64,000 bases of DNA from assembly GCA_013365365.1 (NCBI GenBank), contig JABVXU010000063.1, positions 1 through 64,000 of the forward strand, read 5' to 3'. The stretch is from Cruorifilaria tuberocauda. Taxonomy: Eukaryota > Nematoda > Chromadorea > Rhabditida > Onchocercidae. Position 1 is the first letter of the stretch, and every line of letters starts with the position of its first letter. The notes under the pieces are model-generated. The model saw only the letters and a program-made list of their open reading frames with translations, searched no databases and was not told the origin of the DNA. The position numbers and the translations under genes are program-made. Positions 39,449 through 51,083 of the stretch are shown here, piece after piece.

Positions 39449-41758
39449 TTATGAAAAAAAACCTCTGTTTCTATGTTTTACATCATCCATTTCGGTTGAT
39501 ATGCGAAATTCTGCAGTACATAATTCACCATTCGCCAATTTACCTGGACACCGCGCCTTTTTCGTTTTTACAGATTTTATAATTCTGTAAAATTGAGGAT
39601 TTAAATGTAGAGAAAAGCAAATCTGACTTATTTGATACATAGAAACTATCAGAAAAAAGGAATGCATTAGAAGAAAGCAATAAATTAGTAAGGGACATAA
39701 ACGAAATTAATTCACGATTTCAATTGTTTTATAGTTTGAGCATTACACAAATTTTCGAATATTATTATTAAGCTCAGCTGAAATCTCCATATCTCTGTAA
39801 AATTACAAAGCGTCAAAAAGTCAGGAATTAAAACACAGCCAGACGCTTATTAATTACCTCCTAACATGTCAATGGCTGGTTACGTAATTAAGAATTTTTC
39901 AACTAATATGACTACATTACAAAGTTATTCTCGATAAAACATCTTTAAAGAAACAAGTGAAATTGATTTTTACGAAACTAACTTCAATCCGCATTGCCTA
40001 TGAGAAAAATTTCCACATGCTTCGCAGAAAATTGCTCGGTTCTTTATAACTATAAATTTGCCACATACAACGCATTTTTCGAGCTCAAATATATCTACAT
40101 GTGAGCGGAAATAATTTTGTAATTCTGCAATCCCACGGGTACCCAGGCGAATAATTGCTCTTTCGTCATCCTAAAAATATCACAAATCAGTTATCATTAA
40201 TCGTATCTCTTTTTAAACGTATCGGATCTCTGATATTCAGGAGTTTCCTGTCTGTTCTAAATTGCTTGTCATTATATCTTATTTTATGCACACAAATTAC
40301 TTTAAGCTCCATAAATAATTTTAACTTCATATCAAGAAAAAACTGTAGGATTTAGGATTTTAAAATGTATTACATGAAATGATAAAAATAGCAAACCATC
40401 ACTAGCCATTTGTTTGAAACAAATCGTTGCAAAAGACGTTCTTCGTCTACCTTCTTCCCCTGCAAAACAATGCAAATGTATATGCAAACATACTATAAAG
40501 AGTTTAAAAACGAGTTAGAAATGTAATATGAACAAAGTAGGTAATGAGAAAAGTGATGCGATAAGCTGGATTTCTGAAAAAGGTAAGTTCGTCTCGGATC
40601 ATATTACAAGGAAACTCTCGGTGTAAAACTATATACAAACCTTCATTAACAAATCAGAAGCGATCGACAACGCTTCGTGTTTAAAAATTTCACTATTTTC
40701 ACTCTTGCAAATGGCAATTATCCACAAATGGAACAATGTAACTTCGGTTTCTGTTAAACCATATGCATCGCGTATATACTCACTCGATCTTTGGTTACTA
40801 ACCTAAATGAGCAAATAAACTGTTCAGTCAACAACTAATTATTGGACTAGAACATGAACCGAGATTTTTGTGAAATCATATGTTACTAAAAGTTCAATAC
40901 GCAGTTGCTTTTCAAGTAATGCACCGAATTTAGTAATTCTATGCTATTCATCATCAAATATCCAAAAATGTCGTTGAGATAAGTATTAATTCGAATTTAA
41001 AAATATCTATCAAACCCACCAGTACAATATAACTGTTCTTGTCATCATATTCGTCATTTGTCTGTATCAATCGAAGATAGAGCGGGGCCAGAGCACTATT
41101 AATAACGGTGATCAATTTTTCAATAAGTATTTTTTCTTGTCCATCATTTGGTTCAATAATAGTATTGCCTGGAACTTCTGGATGCAAATTATTTGACTTC
41201 GTTATTAGACAGAATTATTACATAATTATTAGGTTACGGAGTTATTACTATCTCTATATGGTCTACATCTATAAAGAGTAACAAATTTTGATGAAGGTAC
41301 TAAAGAAATTTAAAAAAAAACTATGTATGAAAAAATCTCATGATGAAAACGTAAAATCATAAGTGAAGTGCTTACAGAACAAAATCGTATTATCAAGTCT
41401 AACTCAAAAAACTTACCCAAAGAATCATAGATCTGTACATAATGAACAAATTTGTTGCAGAAGTAATGAGCCTACAAAGGATGAAGAAAGTATTTATATA
41501 ATCACGGTACTATGAATTGAAATTTACACACTTCCATTCATATTTGTGTAGTCCTAATGAGATAAGTAAAAAGAAAATAGTAATAAAGTACTAATGAAAA
41601 AGTAATGAATAAATAGAAAATTGCAATCAAAGAACATATACCTGCAAGATACCGTGTTTGATAATTAGCTGGACCAGGTGCTTATGTGGAACACTGTAAT
41701 TTTTAGCAACCTCTAGCAAATTATTCGATGAATGTGAATTTGAACTTGACTCGCCCAT
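39449..41758 (-). CDS. nse-1: SMC5/6 complex subunit NSE1 (variant-RING, E3-like), 292 aa
   Basis: Exons in phase: 41758-41642, 41471-41417, 41177-41020, 40802-40641, 40459-40397, 40170-39983, 39584-39449. Nse1 is the RING-containing partner of the MAGE-like Nse3 in the SMC5/6 complex, acting in DNA repair and chromosome segregation in the nucleus. The order matches the family: an N-terminal winged-helix segment (HLVQLIIKHGILQ), then EKLITVINSALAPLYLRLI, YIVLVSNQ, the second winged helix (GKKVDEERLLQRFVSNKWL, TRGIAELQNYF) and a C-terminal zinc domain with CVVC, CEAC and HRQC. The last zinc pair is unusual: RCPGKLANGELC has eight residues between cysteines instead of two. The length fits other NSE1 proteins (about 260-300 aa). 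The start ATG opens MGESSSNSHSS, a low-complexity leader. Confidence 0.88.
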
Positions 41759-42416
41759 TTCATATAACTATTGAAGATTTCATCATACTGCAAAAGAGCG
41801 TATATAAAGTCAAATGATCAACAGATCTGTTGCAAAAGTTATTATAAATTATACATTGAGATTGACGACCTGCGCATTGAGATTGACGATCAAATATATT
41901 AATTGGATAACTAAAAAATTGAGTTTGAAAATCACGAAAATCTTAAGATATAATTTTAATCAAAAAGAATCTCCGACCCTAGAGTCAATAATTGTATACT
42001 AAGAGAAGATGTATAATGGAAGGGACGTAAAAAAATTTTGTGACCAGGAAATTACCTTTACCAACACTTTACCAACACAACATTCATCTTTCACTTAATA
42101 AAAATTCTAAAAGAATTTTCGTAAAAATCATTCTTTTCCTTGAGAAATCAATATTATTTATTCATTTATTTAATTTTATCAAAAAAGCATGAAACCAAAA
42201 ACGCGTAAAAAGAAACAAGTTATGAGCAGTACGAAGAAATAAAGTGAATTAAAACTGGAAATGCCACTAATTGTTTCTAGATAGTTATGAAACTAGCAGT
42301 GAATGGCAAGTACACATGACACGCAAATTCACGTAGACCCATTTCACTCCACGAGCAATGTCAGCATTTAGCATAAAACAGAGATATTTACATGACAGTA
42401 ATGTCGCCTTTCATCC
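41759..42416. other. Intergenic, 0.66 kb
   Basis: Between NSE1 and tRNA-Cys. Nothing beyond a short imperfect duplication of GAGATTGACGA at 41860-41890. Confidence 0.55.
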
Positions 42417-42488
42417 GGGGGCATAGCTCAGTGGCAGAGCATTCGACTGCAGATCGAGAGGTCCCTGGTTCAAACCCGGGTGCCCCCT
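42417..42488 (+). tRNA. tRNA-Cys (anticodon GCA)
   Basis: A complete 72-nt cloverleaf. Acceptor stem GGGGGCA pairs with TGCCCCC (42417-42423 and 42481-42487), with discriminator T at 42488. D stem GCTC/GAGC, anticodon stem TTCGA/TCGAG with loop CTGCAGA (anticodon GCA), and T arm CCTGG-TTCAAAC-CCGGG. There is no intron. Internal promoter boxes (A box TAGCTCAGTGG, B box GGTTCAAACCC) are intact. It lies alone between NSE1 and the duplicated-domain gene. Confidence 0.98.
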
Positions 42489-42862
42489 TGACTTTCCATA
42501 CGAGGTAGTGGAATTTTTGGAAACTACGTTTCAAAAGCTTCTGAACATTTGAACAATGTGTACATGAAAAACATAAAACAACGCATTGAACAGAAGAGTA
42601 ACTCTGGACACACACCATTTTGACTTCTATACCCACAGCATCGTGAATAATATTCATTATCCATTAACTCACACATGAATATACATTGTTCTCTAATAAA
42701 TGCAAAAAATTTGGATTAAACAGTAATGTTTGAAAGCAGATATATACAATTTTTAAATAACTAATCTTTACGTAAATGAAAAGTGCATATCCTACGATAC
42801 AAGTTACTTAGGTATTTCAATACGAAATAAACCAAAAATTGAAATAAGCAAATTATGCCGTT

Positions 42863-45800
42863 TTAATTTCGATGTTCCAAAATGGAATTTGAAAGAAGAT
42901 GCGGCTCTTTCAGTTGTTTAACAAGATTACAATCAACTTTTTCCATTGCATTGTGGATGAACAAATCTTCATTCATGTATCGTAACGCATCAGCAGCAAA
43001 CGATCGAGATTTTAACTTGGGTACTGATTCATCATTCTGAAGACAGCCGAAGCAATTATAAGTCTGATCAGAAACGGTATATAAACCAGTATATATTCTG
43101 TTTCAGCATCACACAATAACTACACCTGTGTTTGTATGACTGACGCATTATTAAACAGTAATTTGCGCAATAAATTTCTTCGATCATTCTTTTACTCCTT
43201 TCTACAATTTAATCACGTCTAAAATCAAGATAAAGTATTCTGCTAGACTTTGAATCAAATTTCTGAAAGCTGACATACTCAAGGAGCATGAAAGCTTTAG
43301 CATAACAATGTGACCATGAGCCTGATCATGAACCATTCAACAAAGCATCTGTCAGCAAAACCATATTAGTTTTTTGCATACCATAAAATTTACAAACCTC
43401 AAGAAGTTCTAAAACTTTGTGAATGACCCAATTACTTGTTTTATAATCATTCTTCATTTCCATGATCCGAACGAGAAGACATCGTCCCAAAATATTACAT
43501 AATGGTGCAAATTTGGCAATTAATTCCTCTGAATCATAAACTGTGCCAAAAAATTCAGTCCACAAATTTGATGAACCATATCGGTAACTTTGTGGTACAA
43601 AAAGCTTCACTTGTACCTGAAAAAAAAGGTAAAAAAATCACATAAAGCATATTCAATTATGTTCCATAATAATTCTTATTCATTATTTTTTTGCAATCTC
43701 ATTCTAGGACAAAGCAATAGCAATACTCAATTATTGAGAAAAACAAAAGTCTAAATCACACTGGAAAATAAGGATTAGATAACAAAAATCTTTGTCCTGA
43801 ATTAACGTATTGTAATAACTGAGGCAATTACCGAAACTGTAGTTTTTAAGGATCGTGTAGGATAAAGCGGATTGATAACGCACCAATCCTTTGCACTGTA
43901 CTTACAATTTCCGATTAATTCGCTGTGTTCTTGCAACAATATATCATCATCTATACGGCTGAAAATTAAATAATTTTATTATAAAGCCATTTTCTTTCAC
44001 TCTTATACATCTAAAATATCTTATAATGTCACGGGCTTTTCCAAAATATTAAATTACTGCTCAGATATTGAAACATATAAAGATAAAAATAGTAAAAGAA
44101 TTATAATTTAAGATATTTCCTACAAAACTTACGAAGGTGTGAATCTAATCCATTCACCATGTCGTATTTGTTGACCAAAACATAATGAAACCAATCCCTT
44201 GCCAAGCATTGATGACCAAACAAAAGCCTTTCCATTAGAGGAGGATATAATCAAACCAACGACTGTTTTAGCTTCCTTGATTTCTCCTTTCTCTCCTTCC
44301 ACTCCAGCACATGGCTGTGAATCGAAAAATTGCTGTTAAAAAAAGCTTCAAACTTATAAGAAAGCTAAAAACAAAAATATATATATATATATATAGACAA
44401 ATCTCAAGATACAAAAAAAAACTAAGAGTAAACCTCATTACAATTGCCTTATAAAGATCACAATTCAGAAAAGAAAATCAAAATAAAAATGAAAAATGAA
44501 AAAGAAGGCCAAAAAGAAATTACTTTAACTACGTTTGACATTTAAAATAAATAAAACTTTCTCGATGTTTACTTACCAGTATTCTAGCATTTTAATCATT
44601 CGAGAACACTTCCATAATTCATAAGTGGAACATACGAACTGAACAAATATCATTCAAAAATTAAAATGTATCCTATATGGACATAAAGAACCCTCTATTC
44701 CTACGCTTGGAAAAATCGAAAAATCGTCATAGCAGGCTTACTTCGGTAAAATATGACTCTTTTGAGGAACTTCTTGTATGTAACTGGTTATGTTGGTTTT
44801 GCAATTCATCGAAATCAGCGTCAAAGCTACTGAACGAACTTCTAGTGGTATGTGTAGCAACATCAGAACAGTTCTCAAACGCAGCGTTCTGTGATCTCAC
44901 ATGTGAGTTAAATTCTAACTGATTATGTATTGATGATAATCGCTCTAAAGATGTTTTCACGACTTGCTCGGATAGCTCTTCGCTAATATACCACGAAGTT
45001 TTGTACAAATCTTCAAGATTGGAAAGCGCTTGTGGAATTCTAAAGTACAACTTGTTTTTATATTAAGCACTAAATAACAAGTGATTCATAATATTATCTA
45101 GTCATTCAGTTAATCTTGCAAAAATAGCTGCGTCGATCATATCTTCCTAAACAGATTTTGTTTATAACAGCATGCATTTGCTTATTAAAATAATCCTTAA
45201 GAAACAACTAATGTAAATGGTTAATTAAAGGCAGAATTTTCAATAACTTACCTGGAATGAGACTAAAAAAATTGATTTCACTGAATTCTTTATTTTTCAT
45301 TACTTTTAATGAAATTATTCAAATTTAAGAAATATAGTCAAGACAAAGATCTAGGCCAACCTTTCAACCCAAATGTCATAGTCACAGTTTTCATTCAAAC
45401 TCGAAAATTTTTGGAATATTCCAATAATTCCTAAATCATTTGAATGAGCTAATAAATTGCAACCAGCAACATCATTCGAACGGAATGAGATTCGCGTTTT
45501 GACCTGAAAGAAAAAGAAATGCCATATTTACGATTCATTTAACCTTCTTAGCAGCAGAAAGCCAAGAGATAGAAAATTAATAGCAAATTGTCTAATGCGT
45601 TCAATATCTTTTCAGATTGCTTTAAAACTCCAGAAAATATAGAACTTCCACGTCTGACAAACTGATCCTCAGTTTCAAAACAATTCAGATTAATTAAATT
45701 AAATACATTTAAAAATTCTCATTGTCTGCTTTAGGAAACCGAAAAATTAAGAAAAAAAGTATCTTCACAAACCATAACACCTCCATGTTCATTCACTTTC

Positions 45801-46006
45801 GTTGGTAATAAATCTGGAATATCAGTAAAATCATCAATGAAGTTGCTGCCAACTTTAATACTAAAGACAATCCAATTACCAACTGATGGTATACGTCCAT
45901 CTGCAGGTATCAGTTTTTTGTCTAGAATAGCTTCCCCTCCGAAATTCTTCGACCATACATAAAAAAATTCGTTTTTCGATTTTGTCACCAGCCCTTTATA
46001 CAACAT
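42863..46006 (-). CDS. Unrecognised protein with duplicated FVWS domain, 458 aa
   Basis: Seven exons in phase: 46006-45773, 45503-45361, 45039-44742, 44314-44133, 43958-43832, 43616-43398, 43036-42863 (TAA). The ATG lies 1 nt after a CTTCAG acceptor, a likely spliced-leader site. Two segments look homologous: residues about 4-51 (GLVTKSKNEFFYVWSKNFGG ... GNWIVFSI) and exon 4 (GLIISSSNGKAFVWSSMLGK ... HGEWIRFTP). Both follow the pattern G-[LV]-[VI]-x-S-x(3-5)-[FA]-[FV]-x-VWS ... G-[NE]-W-I-x-F, probably a small beta-barrel. Between them lies a Ser/His/Gln-rich low-complexity exon (residues about 127-225). The C-terminal half (FVPQSYRYGSSNLWTEFFGT) resembles a third, divergent unit. No signal peptide or membrane span. 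Nematode-restricted families with this look exist, but I cannot name one. The last exon's acceptor (43036 or 43068) is uncertain. Confidence 0.72.
44376..44394. repeat. (AT)n microsatellite
   Basis: Pure AT run in the intron between exons 3 and 4 of the duplicated-domain gene. Confidence 0.9.
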
Positions 46007-47293
46007 CCTGAAGAAATACAACAATTTGCTCTAGCACTCCAATACATATCCCGTAAAGATAGGAATACTGTCGCGCTGTCAGGATTCATTAAAACGAACC
46101 TGTACCATGTCAAATTTTTGGTGCGATAAGTTTATACCTTAAGAGAAAATTAAGACTGAATAAATGAAGAAATGAAGAAATTTCTACGTCTAATAAAAAA
46201 TTTATCACAATCAAAATTTTTTTTCCTCATATTTCGTCTATCGAAATGCATGAAATATTTTAAATTCCAAAAGAATGAAATTTGTTTATTTATCTGAAAA
46301 CCGAAGAGAGAAATGCAAGCTTCCCGGAATCTCCCAAATTTACAGATGGAAGAGAAATAAATATTCTCCGAAAGAAACCTCAAACTGAAAAGCATTCAAT
46401 ACCCGCCTCACCTGTAATTCACTTCCCAAAGTCCTCCCACTGTGCAACGTCTATCTCTCAGCAAACTTTTTGATAACTTCTTGTGTGATACGGAAATTTT
46501 GAATAAATTTTCCTCACATAGATTCATTTGCCTTATCAACAGCTCGAGCTCTATAACAGTTTGAGATCACTATTATTATTTTATAAGACATAAAGCTATC
46601 TTTCTATTTTGACGTCACCTTATCATTCTTTAACTTCCTTGAGACTTCTGCACAAATATGAAATGGAATGAATTTTACGATAAGTAAATAGTAACGGGTA
46701 CAGTGGAAATGTGAAAGTAAAGAGAGAGAGTGGAACAAATGCGAAAGTTTCCTAACTCAATCTCTTTTAATTTTCGATAGAATAAAGATGCATTGTGCTG
46801 GATATTTCAATATCTGAAATAATTTTTGGTAGCTTCTAATTCACCGTGGATTGAAGTATGAGTAATTCTCAAAGTTATCGAGATCATCTTTAAATCTTGT
46901 TTTCTATAAATAATGCAATTTCTATGGAATGAGAAAACAAAATGTTATTATTTCCACTCTGTTGTTACAATCGAAGAACCAGTCGTCAGTTTCATGTGCA
47001 AAGTAAAAAAGATCGATGATTTTCCGAAGATCAGGAATATTTCGTCGCCTTTTTCTCTCCTATGAGATTGTAAAAGTATTACCGGTTATTAATACTAACT
47101 CGTAAACATTCAAATATTTGTATTTCGTTAAGAGGAAAAATATCCAGAAATCTAAAGTTAAGCATAATAACTGGTCCGGTAAGAATTTCTTGAAACAAAA
47201 TTGTGATCACATAAAAGCGCTAGTTATTGTACAATTGCAATTGACAATAACAAAATTTATCAATTTGTTAGTATTGAATTTGTTAACTTCAAA
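46007..47293. other. Divergent intergenic region, 1.29 kb
   Basis: Lies between a minus-strand gene (start 46006) and a plus-strand gene (start 47294), so it should contain both promoters. No exon recognised; open frames here lack splice support. Confidence 0.55.
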
Positions 47294-48553
47294 ATGTTCC
47301 AACATATTGCCATCTTTCTAAGCGCTTTTTTAATTGGTAATTTTAATTTCAAATTTTAAATTAGTTTCTAATCATCATCTTCTGTAACAATGGCATTAAG
47401 TATTTCTTTCGTTCATTCTAGAAATGGTGTAAGTTGCTGAGCAAGCTTACTAATAAATTTTTATAATTAAAGCATTTCGTTAATCACAAGAGAAAATTTA
47501 GAGTTCTGATTTTTATTCTGGATAGTTTAAATAAATTTCTCAATACTAGTCTGCATTATTCATCAAGATTGCCTCAAGCATTTTTAATTTTGTAAATTTT
47601 CAGTTATCACTACACAAACATGCTGTTCGCAATCATCAGCTGCATTATCTAATAAGAAATCGATCAATATTTTAGTCCCAGTACCATATCGTTCTATATT
47701 TCCTGGATTAAGTAGTTTGGGAGGTGGACTGGGTGGTTTAGGAGGTGGACTAGGCGGTTCAGGAGGTGGATTGGGTGGTTTGGGAGGTGGATTGGGTGGT
47801 TTGGGAGGTGGATTAGATGGTCTGGGAGGTGGATTGGGTGGTTTGGGAGGTGGATTGGTTAGTTCGGGAGGTGGATTGGGTGGTCTACTGAGACGTCCGT
47901 ACTTCGGATATTTCACTCGATGTAAGTTTATTAGTTTCTTCAAATTTTGATTCTATAATATATTGCTGTTTTTTAGCCAATTTTAGTGAAAATTGGCGAA
48001 GAAAAACTTGCGATTGTAGTGGTGTAAGAAAGATATGAGTTTCAAGTTCAGAATATTATATCAATTGAACTTAGAATTATAGTGAAGGATAAAGAAATTC
48101 AAGTTGTAATAAGTTCAGAATAGAATTGATAAATTGAAATTATTTAGATTTTATTTCTATTCATTTGAAACATCTGTTTCAAATCAATAATTATGCAATA
48201 GGAATAAATTGCATGTGCCAATTAATCAGATAGAATTCAAAATAAAAAATGCATTTGTTTTAATTTCATTTTTAAAACACACGTTTGCTGAATTTATTTA
48301 ACTGATTTTTAAAACAATACTTCTAAGCATGGAAATAGTTCAAAAGTTATTAAACAGCCAGAATACTTCTCAAAAGTTAAAACTTAATGAGACAGTTCAA
48401 AATTAGAGGTAAAATAATAAATTAGTAAAAGTCGATTGAAATCTAATAATTCATTTTCAAGATCTTGGACCAGCAAGCGTAAATGGAAAGTGTCCGGCAG
48501 GAGTAAATATTAATGGTCATTGTTGGTATAATAGTATTGGAAACAATAAATAA
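47294..48553 (+). CDS. Secreted Gly/Leu-rich small protein A, 150 aa (paralog of B)
   Basis: Exons 47294-47336, 47604-47921 and 48462-48553 (TAA); both introns are phase 1. Exon 1 is a signal peptide, MFQHIAIFLSAFLI. Exon 2 begins VITTQTCCSQSS, then INILVPVPYRSIFPGL, then eight imperfect copies of a seven-residue unit LGGGLGG, ending RRPYFGYFTR. Exon 3 encodes YLGPASVNGKCPAGVNINGH, then CWYNSIGNNK. The final motif GP-x-VNG-x-CP-x-GV-x-I-x-G-x-C and the exon phases match gene B 2.5 kb downstream, so the two are tandem duplicates. It is likely extracellular: Gly-rich with paired cysteines at each end, as in cuticle-associated or antimicrobial-type nematode peptides. The function is not known. 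The minus-strand Pro-rich frame over the same repeat is a shadow. Confidence 0.8.
47718..47885. repeat. 21-bp coding minisatellite, 8 copies
   Basis: The unit TTGGGAGGTGGATTGGGTGGT is repeated head to tail inside exon 2 of gene A and encodes LGGGLGG. Copies 3, 6 and 8 carry substitutions (Ser, Asp, and Val-Ser-Ser near the end). Gene B lacks the array and has only a short GLGGL stretch, so the array expanded after duplication or shrank in B. Confidence 0.93.
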
Positions 48554-51083
48554 TTTTAATGCAAATAAGAATGGAATATATGAGATGGAAAAAGATTTTA
48601 AATCTTGCTAATTATTTTATTGTATTTCATGCTGTTTATTCTGTATACTTCTTTGACAATCCTCACTGATAACATTTCTCTAATTTTCGTTCCATTCATC
48701 TTTCAAAATATATTACCCTCAGGCAGCCAAAGCAATAATAAATACAGAATTACGAGAAGAAATACTTTTTTTTAGTTTATTACTGTTCCTAGATTGTCCT
48801 GGAGACAAAAGCTCTATCTTTAGACCAATGACCTTTCGTCTATTCTACATTTAAATTTACAACATAGATTTGAGTGAGTAGATTACAAAGTGAATGATTT
48901 TATTAGGTGCTTTAACCTGGTTAAATTAATTTAACAATATGTTTGCTAGATTTGTTGAAGGACTAAATACTAACAGTTCTCTAATCGTATTTTGAATGTT
49001 TATAATTTAGTAAGGTTTGAATGAAGTTTGAATGAATTTTGTTTTTCTCCAAGAATATAATTGTTAATCTTGTTTCAAGTATTTAGTTTTTCATTGTGAT
49101 TTGTGATTATTTTCAAAATCTTTAATACAATTTTATTTGAAGCAAAATTTTTCCAAACACAAACAATCAACAGTTTGAACTGTATCAAAAATTTCTATAA
49201 TCCTATATAACTCTCACAGCTGTTACAAATAAAAATAAAAAAATTAAGCTGTAACAAATATAACATGTAGAAAAGCTGTAATAAATACAAAATTAATATA
49301 TTGTGAAGAATTCAACAAAATCAACGATATTTTTTTCTTTTTAATCTAAGCATTCTTATCATTTCTCATGGAATGATAACAAATAACTGATAATTGCGAT
49401 AAACAATGGCTAACTTATTTTAGTTATAATCATCGGAAAAAAAAAGCGTACTGAACAACTGGAGAGTTAATAGTGTTTCAAAATTTCGAGATGAAATTAA
49501 TAAGGAAAGCAAAAGTGGCTATAATCTGATAATGTATCCGCAATAACAGTTGTATTCTACAATCAGTAGAATAATAAATTCATCTGCCAGTGTTTGTATT
49601 CAAAAAATTTACTAAAATTTTTTTCAACAAATACTCAATCTCAAATAAAAATACATCAGTAGAACTTGATAAAAGTAATTCGAAGTGATAATAATATGAA
49701 TGTTTGATTCGTTTCATCGAAGTGATCAAATTTAGGCTAAGTAAAATTATTCTAGTAAGAGCCTTCGCAATTTGAAATGGCAATGATTTAATATTGGCCA
49801 TTTTCAAGCAGAAATTTAGCATTAGCAATCTTACTCAATAACTCAAAAATCTATCCTAGTACTGTATGTTAATTTTATTTTGTTACGCAAGTCAACCTAT
49901 GATATTTAATAATTATTTTTGACTAAGGAACTTTTGGTGATTAGAGAAATTTTGAAATTTCAAAGAATAAATTTTTGAGGAATATATCTCAAATTATTTG
50001 CTTCATCAAAATTTCAAGTTTTATGTCATTTCAATAAAACGAGTATAACATAAACAATAATGATATTAACGACATGAAAAATATTTACAAGTAAAAGATT
50101 TTAGGATATCTTTCAAGAGCTTTTCTAAAAACAATTATTGGACTTACATTTAAGTAGTTCACGCTTAAAGTAAATAATGCTGTGCTACGTTACCGATAAA
50201 TTGTCAGCAACAAATAATAAAAATCATTTACAATACCTTAATTAATAATCACTGATTATTTTTCTTCTTCCTACAATTGTTAAATCACTCGAATTTCAGC
50301 ACTGATAAGATTTTCAAAAATTTTGAAGAACTTTAAAAGTACCTCAAGAATAAATCCTCAGCAGTATAAAAAATGAAAAATCGATTAATTTTCACAAATT
50401 CAAGTAATTCACAGCTTAATAAGCTTAACTTTAATTTATTAACAAAAACATTAAAAATTATAGTTCAATACAAAATTTAAACAGTAAAATAATAAATGTT
50501 AAAAAAATAAAATGATAGGAATGAAATTTTTATTATTTACGTTGAAATAAAGAAATTTTATTTAGATTTCATCCAATAGTTAGTCTCCAATTTTAGTAAA
50601 TTTATTTTCTAACCTTTAACCTCTGAGAAACAGAAAACAAATGGTATAAATAGCAAACATATGATTCATTGAATACAAATATGTTTGGAGAAATCCATTT
50701 AATAGTCGCTATTTTTCAATTTTAACGAATTCGTTATATTTTTTTTAATATTCAGGACAAGTTTCTTGCAGCATCTCGAGAGTTCAGTTTACTTTGTCAA
50801 AATATTTAATACGTATATACCTACGAAATATTTTTGCAGACGTAAACACAGTTTTCATCTTGCTAAAAGAAGTCAACGAACAGCTGAAGAAGCAAATTGC
50901 AAAATGCTTCAGTTAGATCATTATGTAAACAATTCTTCGTTTAAATCAACGAAGAATGTTCACTCCAGGACAATAACTCTCCGTAAAAAACTGTTCTTGA
51001 AATCATTTCCACAACAAAGCACGAATAAGAACAAACTTTGAGAGATATTCTAGCCAAATAGCAAAAGGCGTTAAGAATAAGTA
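48554..51083. other. Spacer between the two secreted-peptide paralogs, 2.5 kb
   Basis: No third paralog was recognised: there is no second GPxVNGxCP motif. An open frame at 50766-51041 starts 9 nt after an acceptor-like ATATTCAG, but it has no signal peptide, partner exon or recognised similarity. Confidence 0.5.

Noticed and set aside
46150..46473. Open frames on both strands upstream of the duplicated-domain gene
   Set aside because: No in-phase splice to 46006, where the ATG directly follows a likely trans-splice acceptor.
47584..47943. Minus-strand Pro-rich protein (PPPKPPN repeats)
   Set aside because: It is the antisense shadow of the Gly-rich exon of secreted gene A, which has a signal peptide, matching intron phases and a paralog on the plus strand.
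50766..51041. 91-codon plus-strand frame between the secreted paralogs, with basic pairs
   Set aside because: Although it follows an acceptor-like site, no upstream signal or ATG exon joins it and it does not resemble the flanking family.
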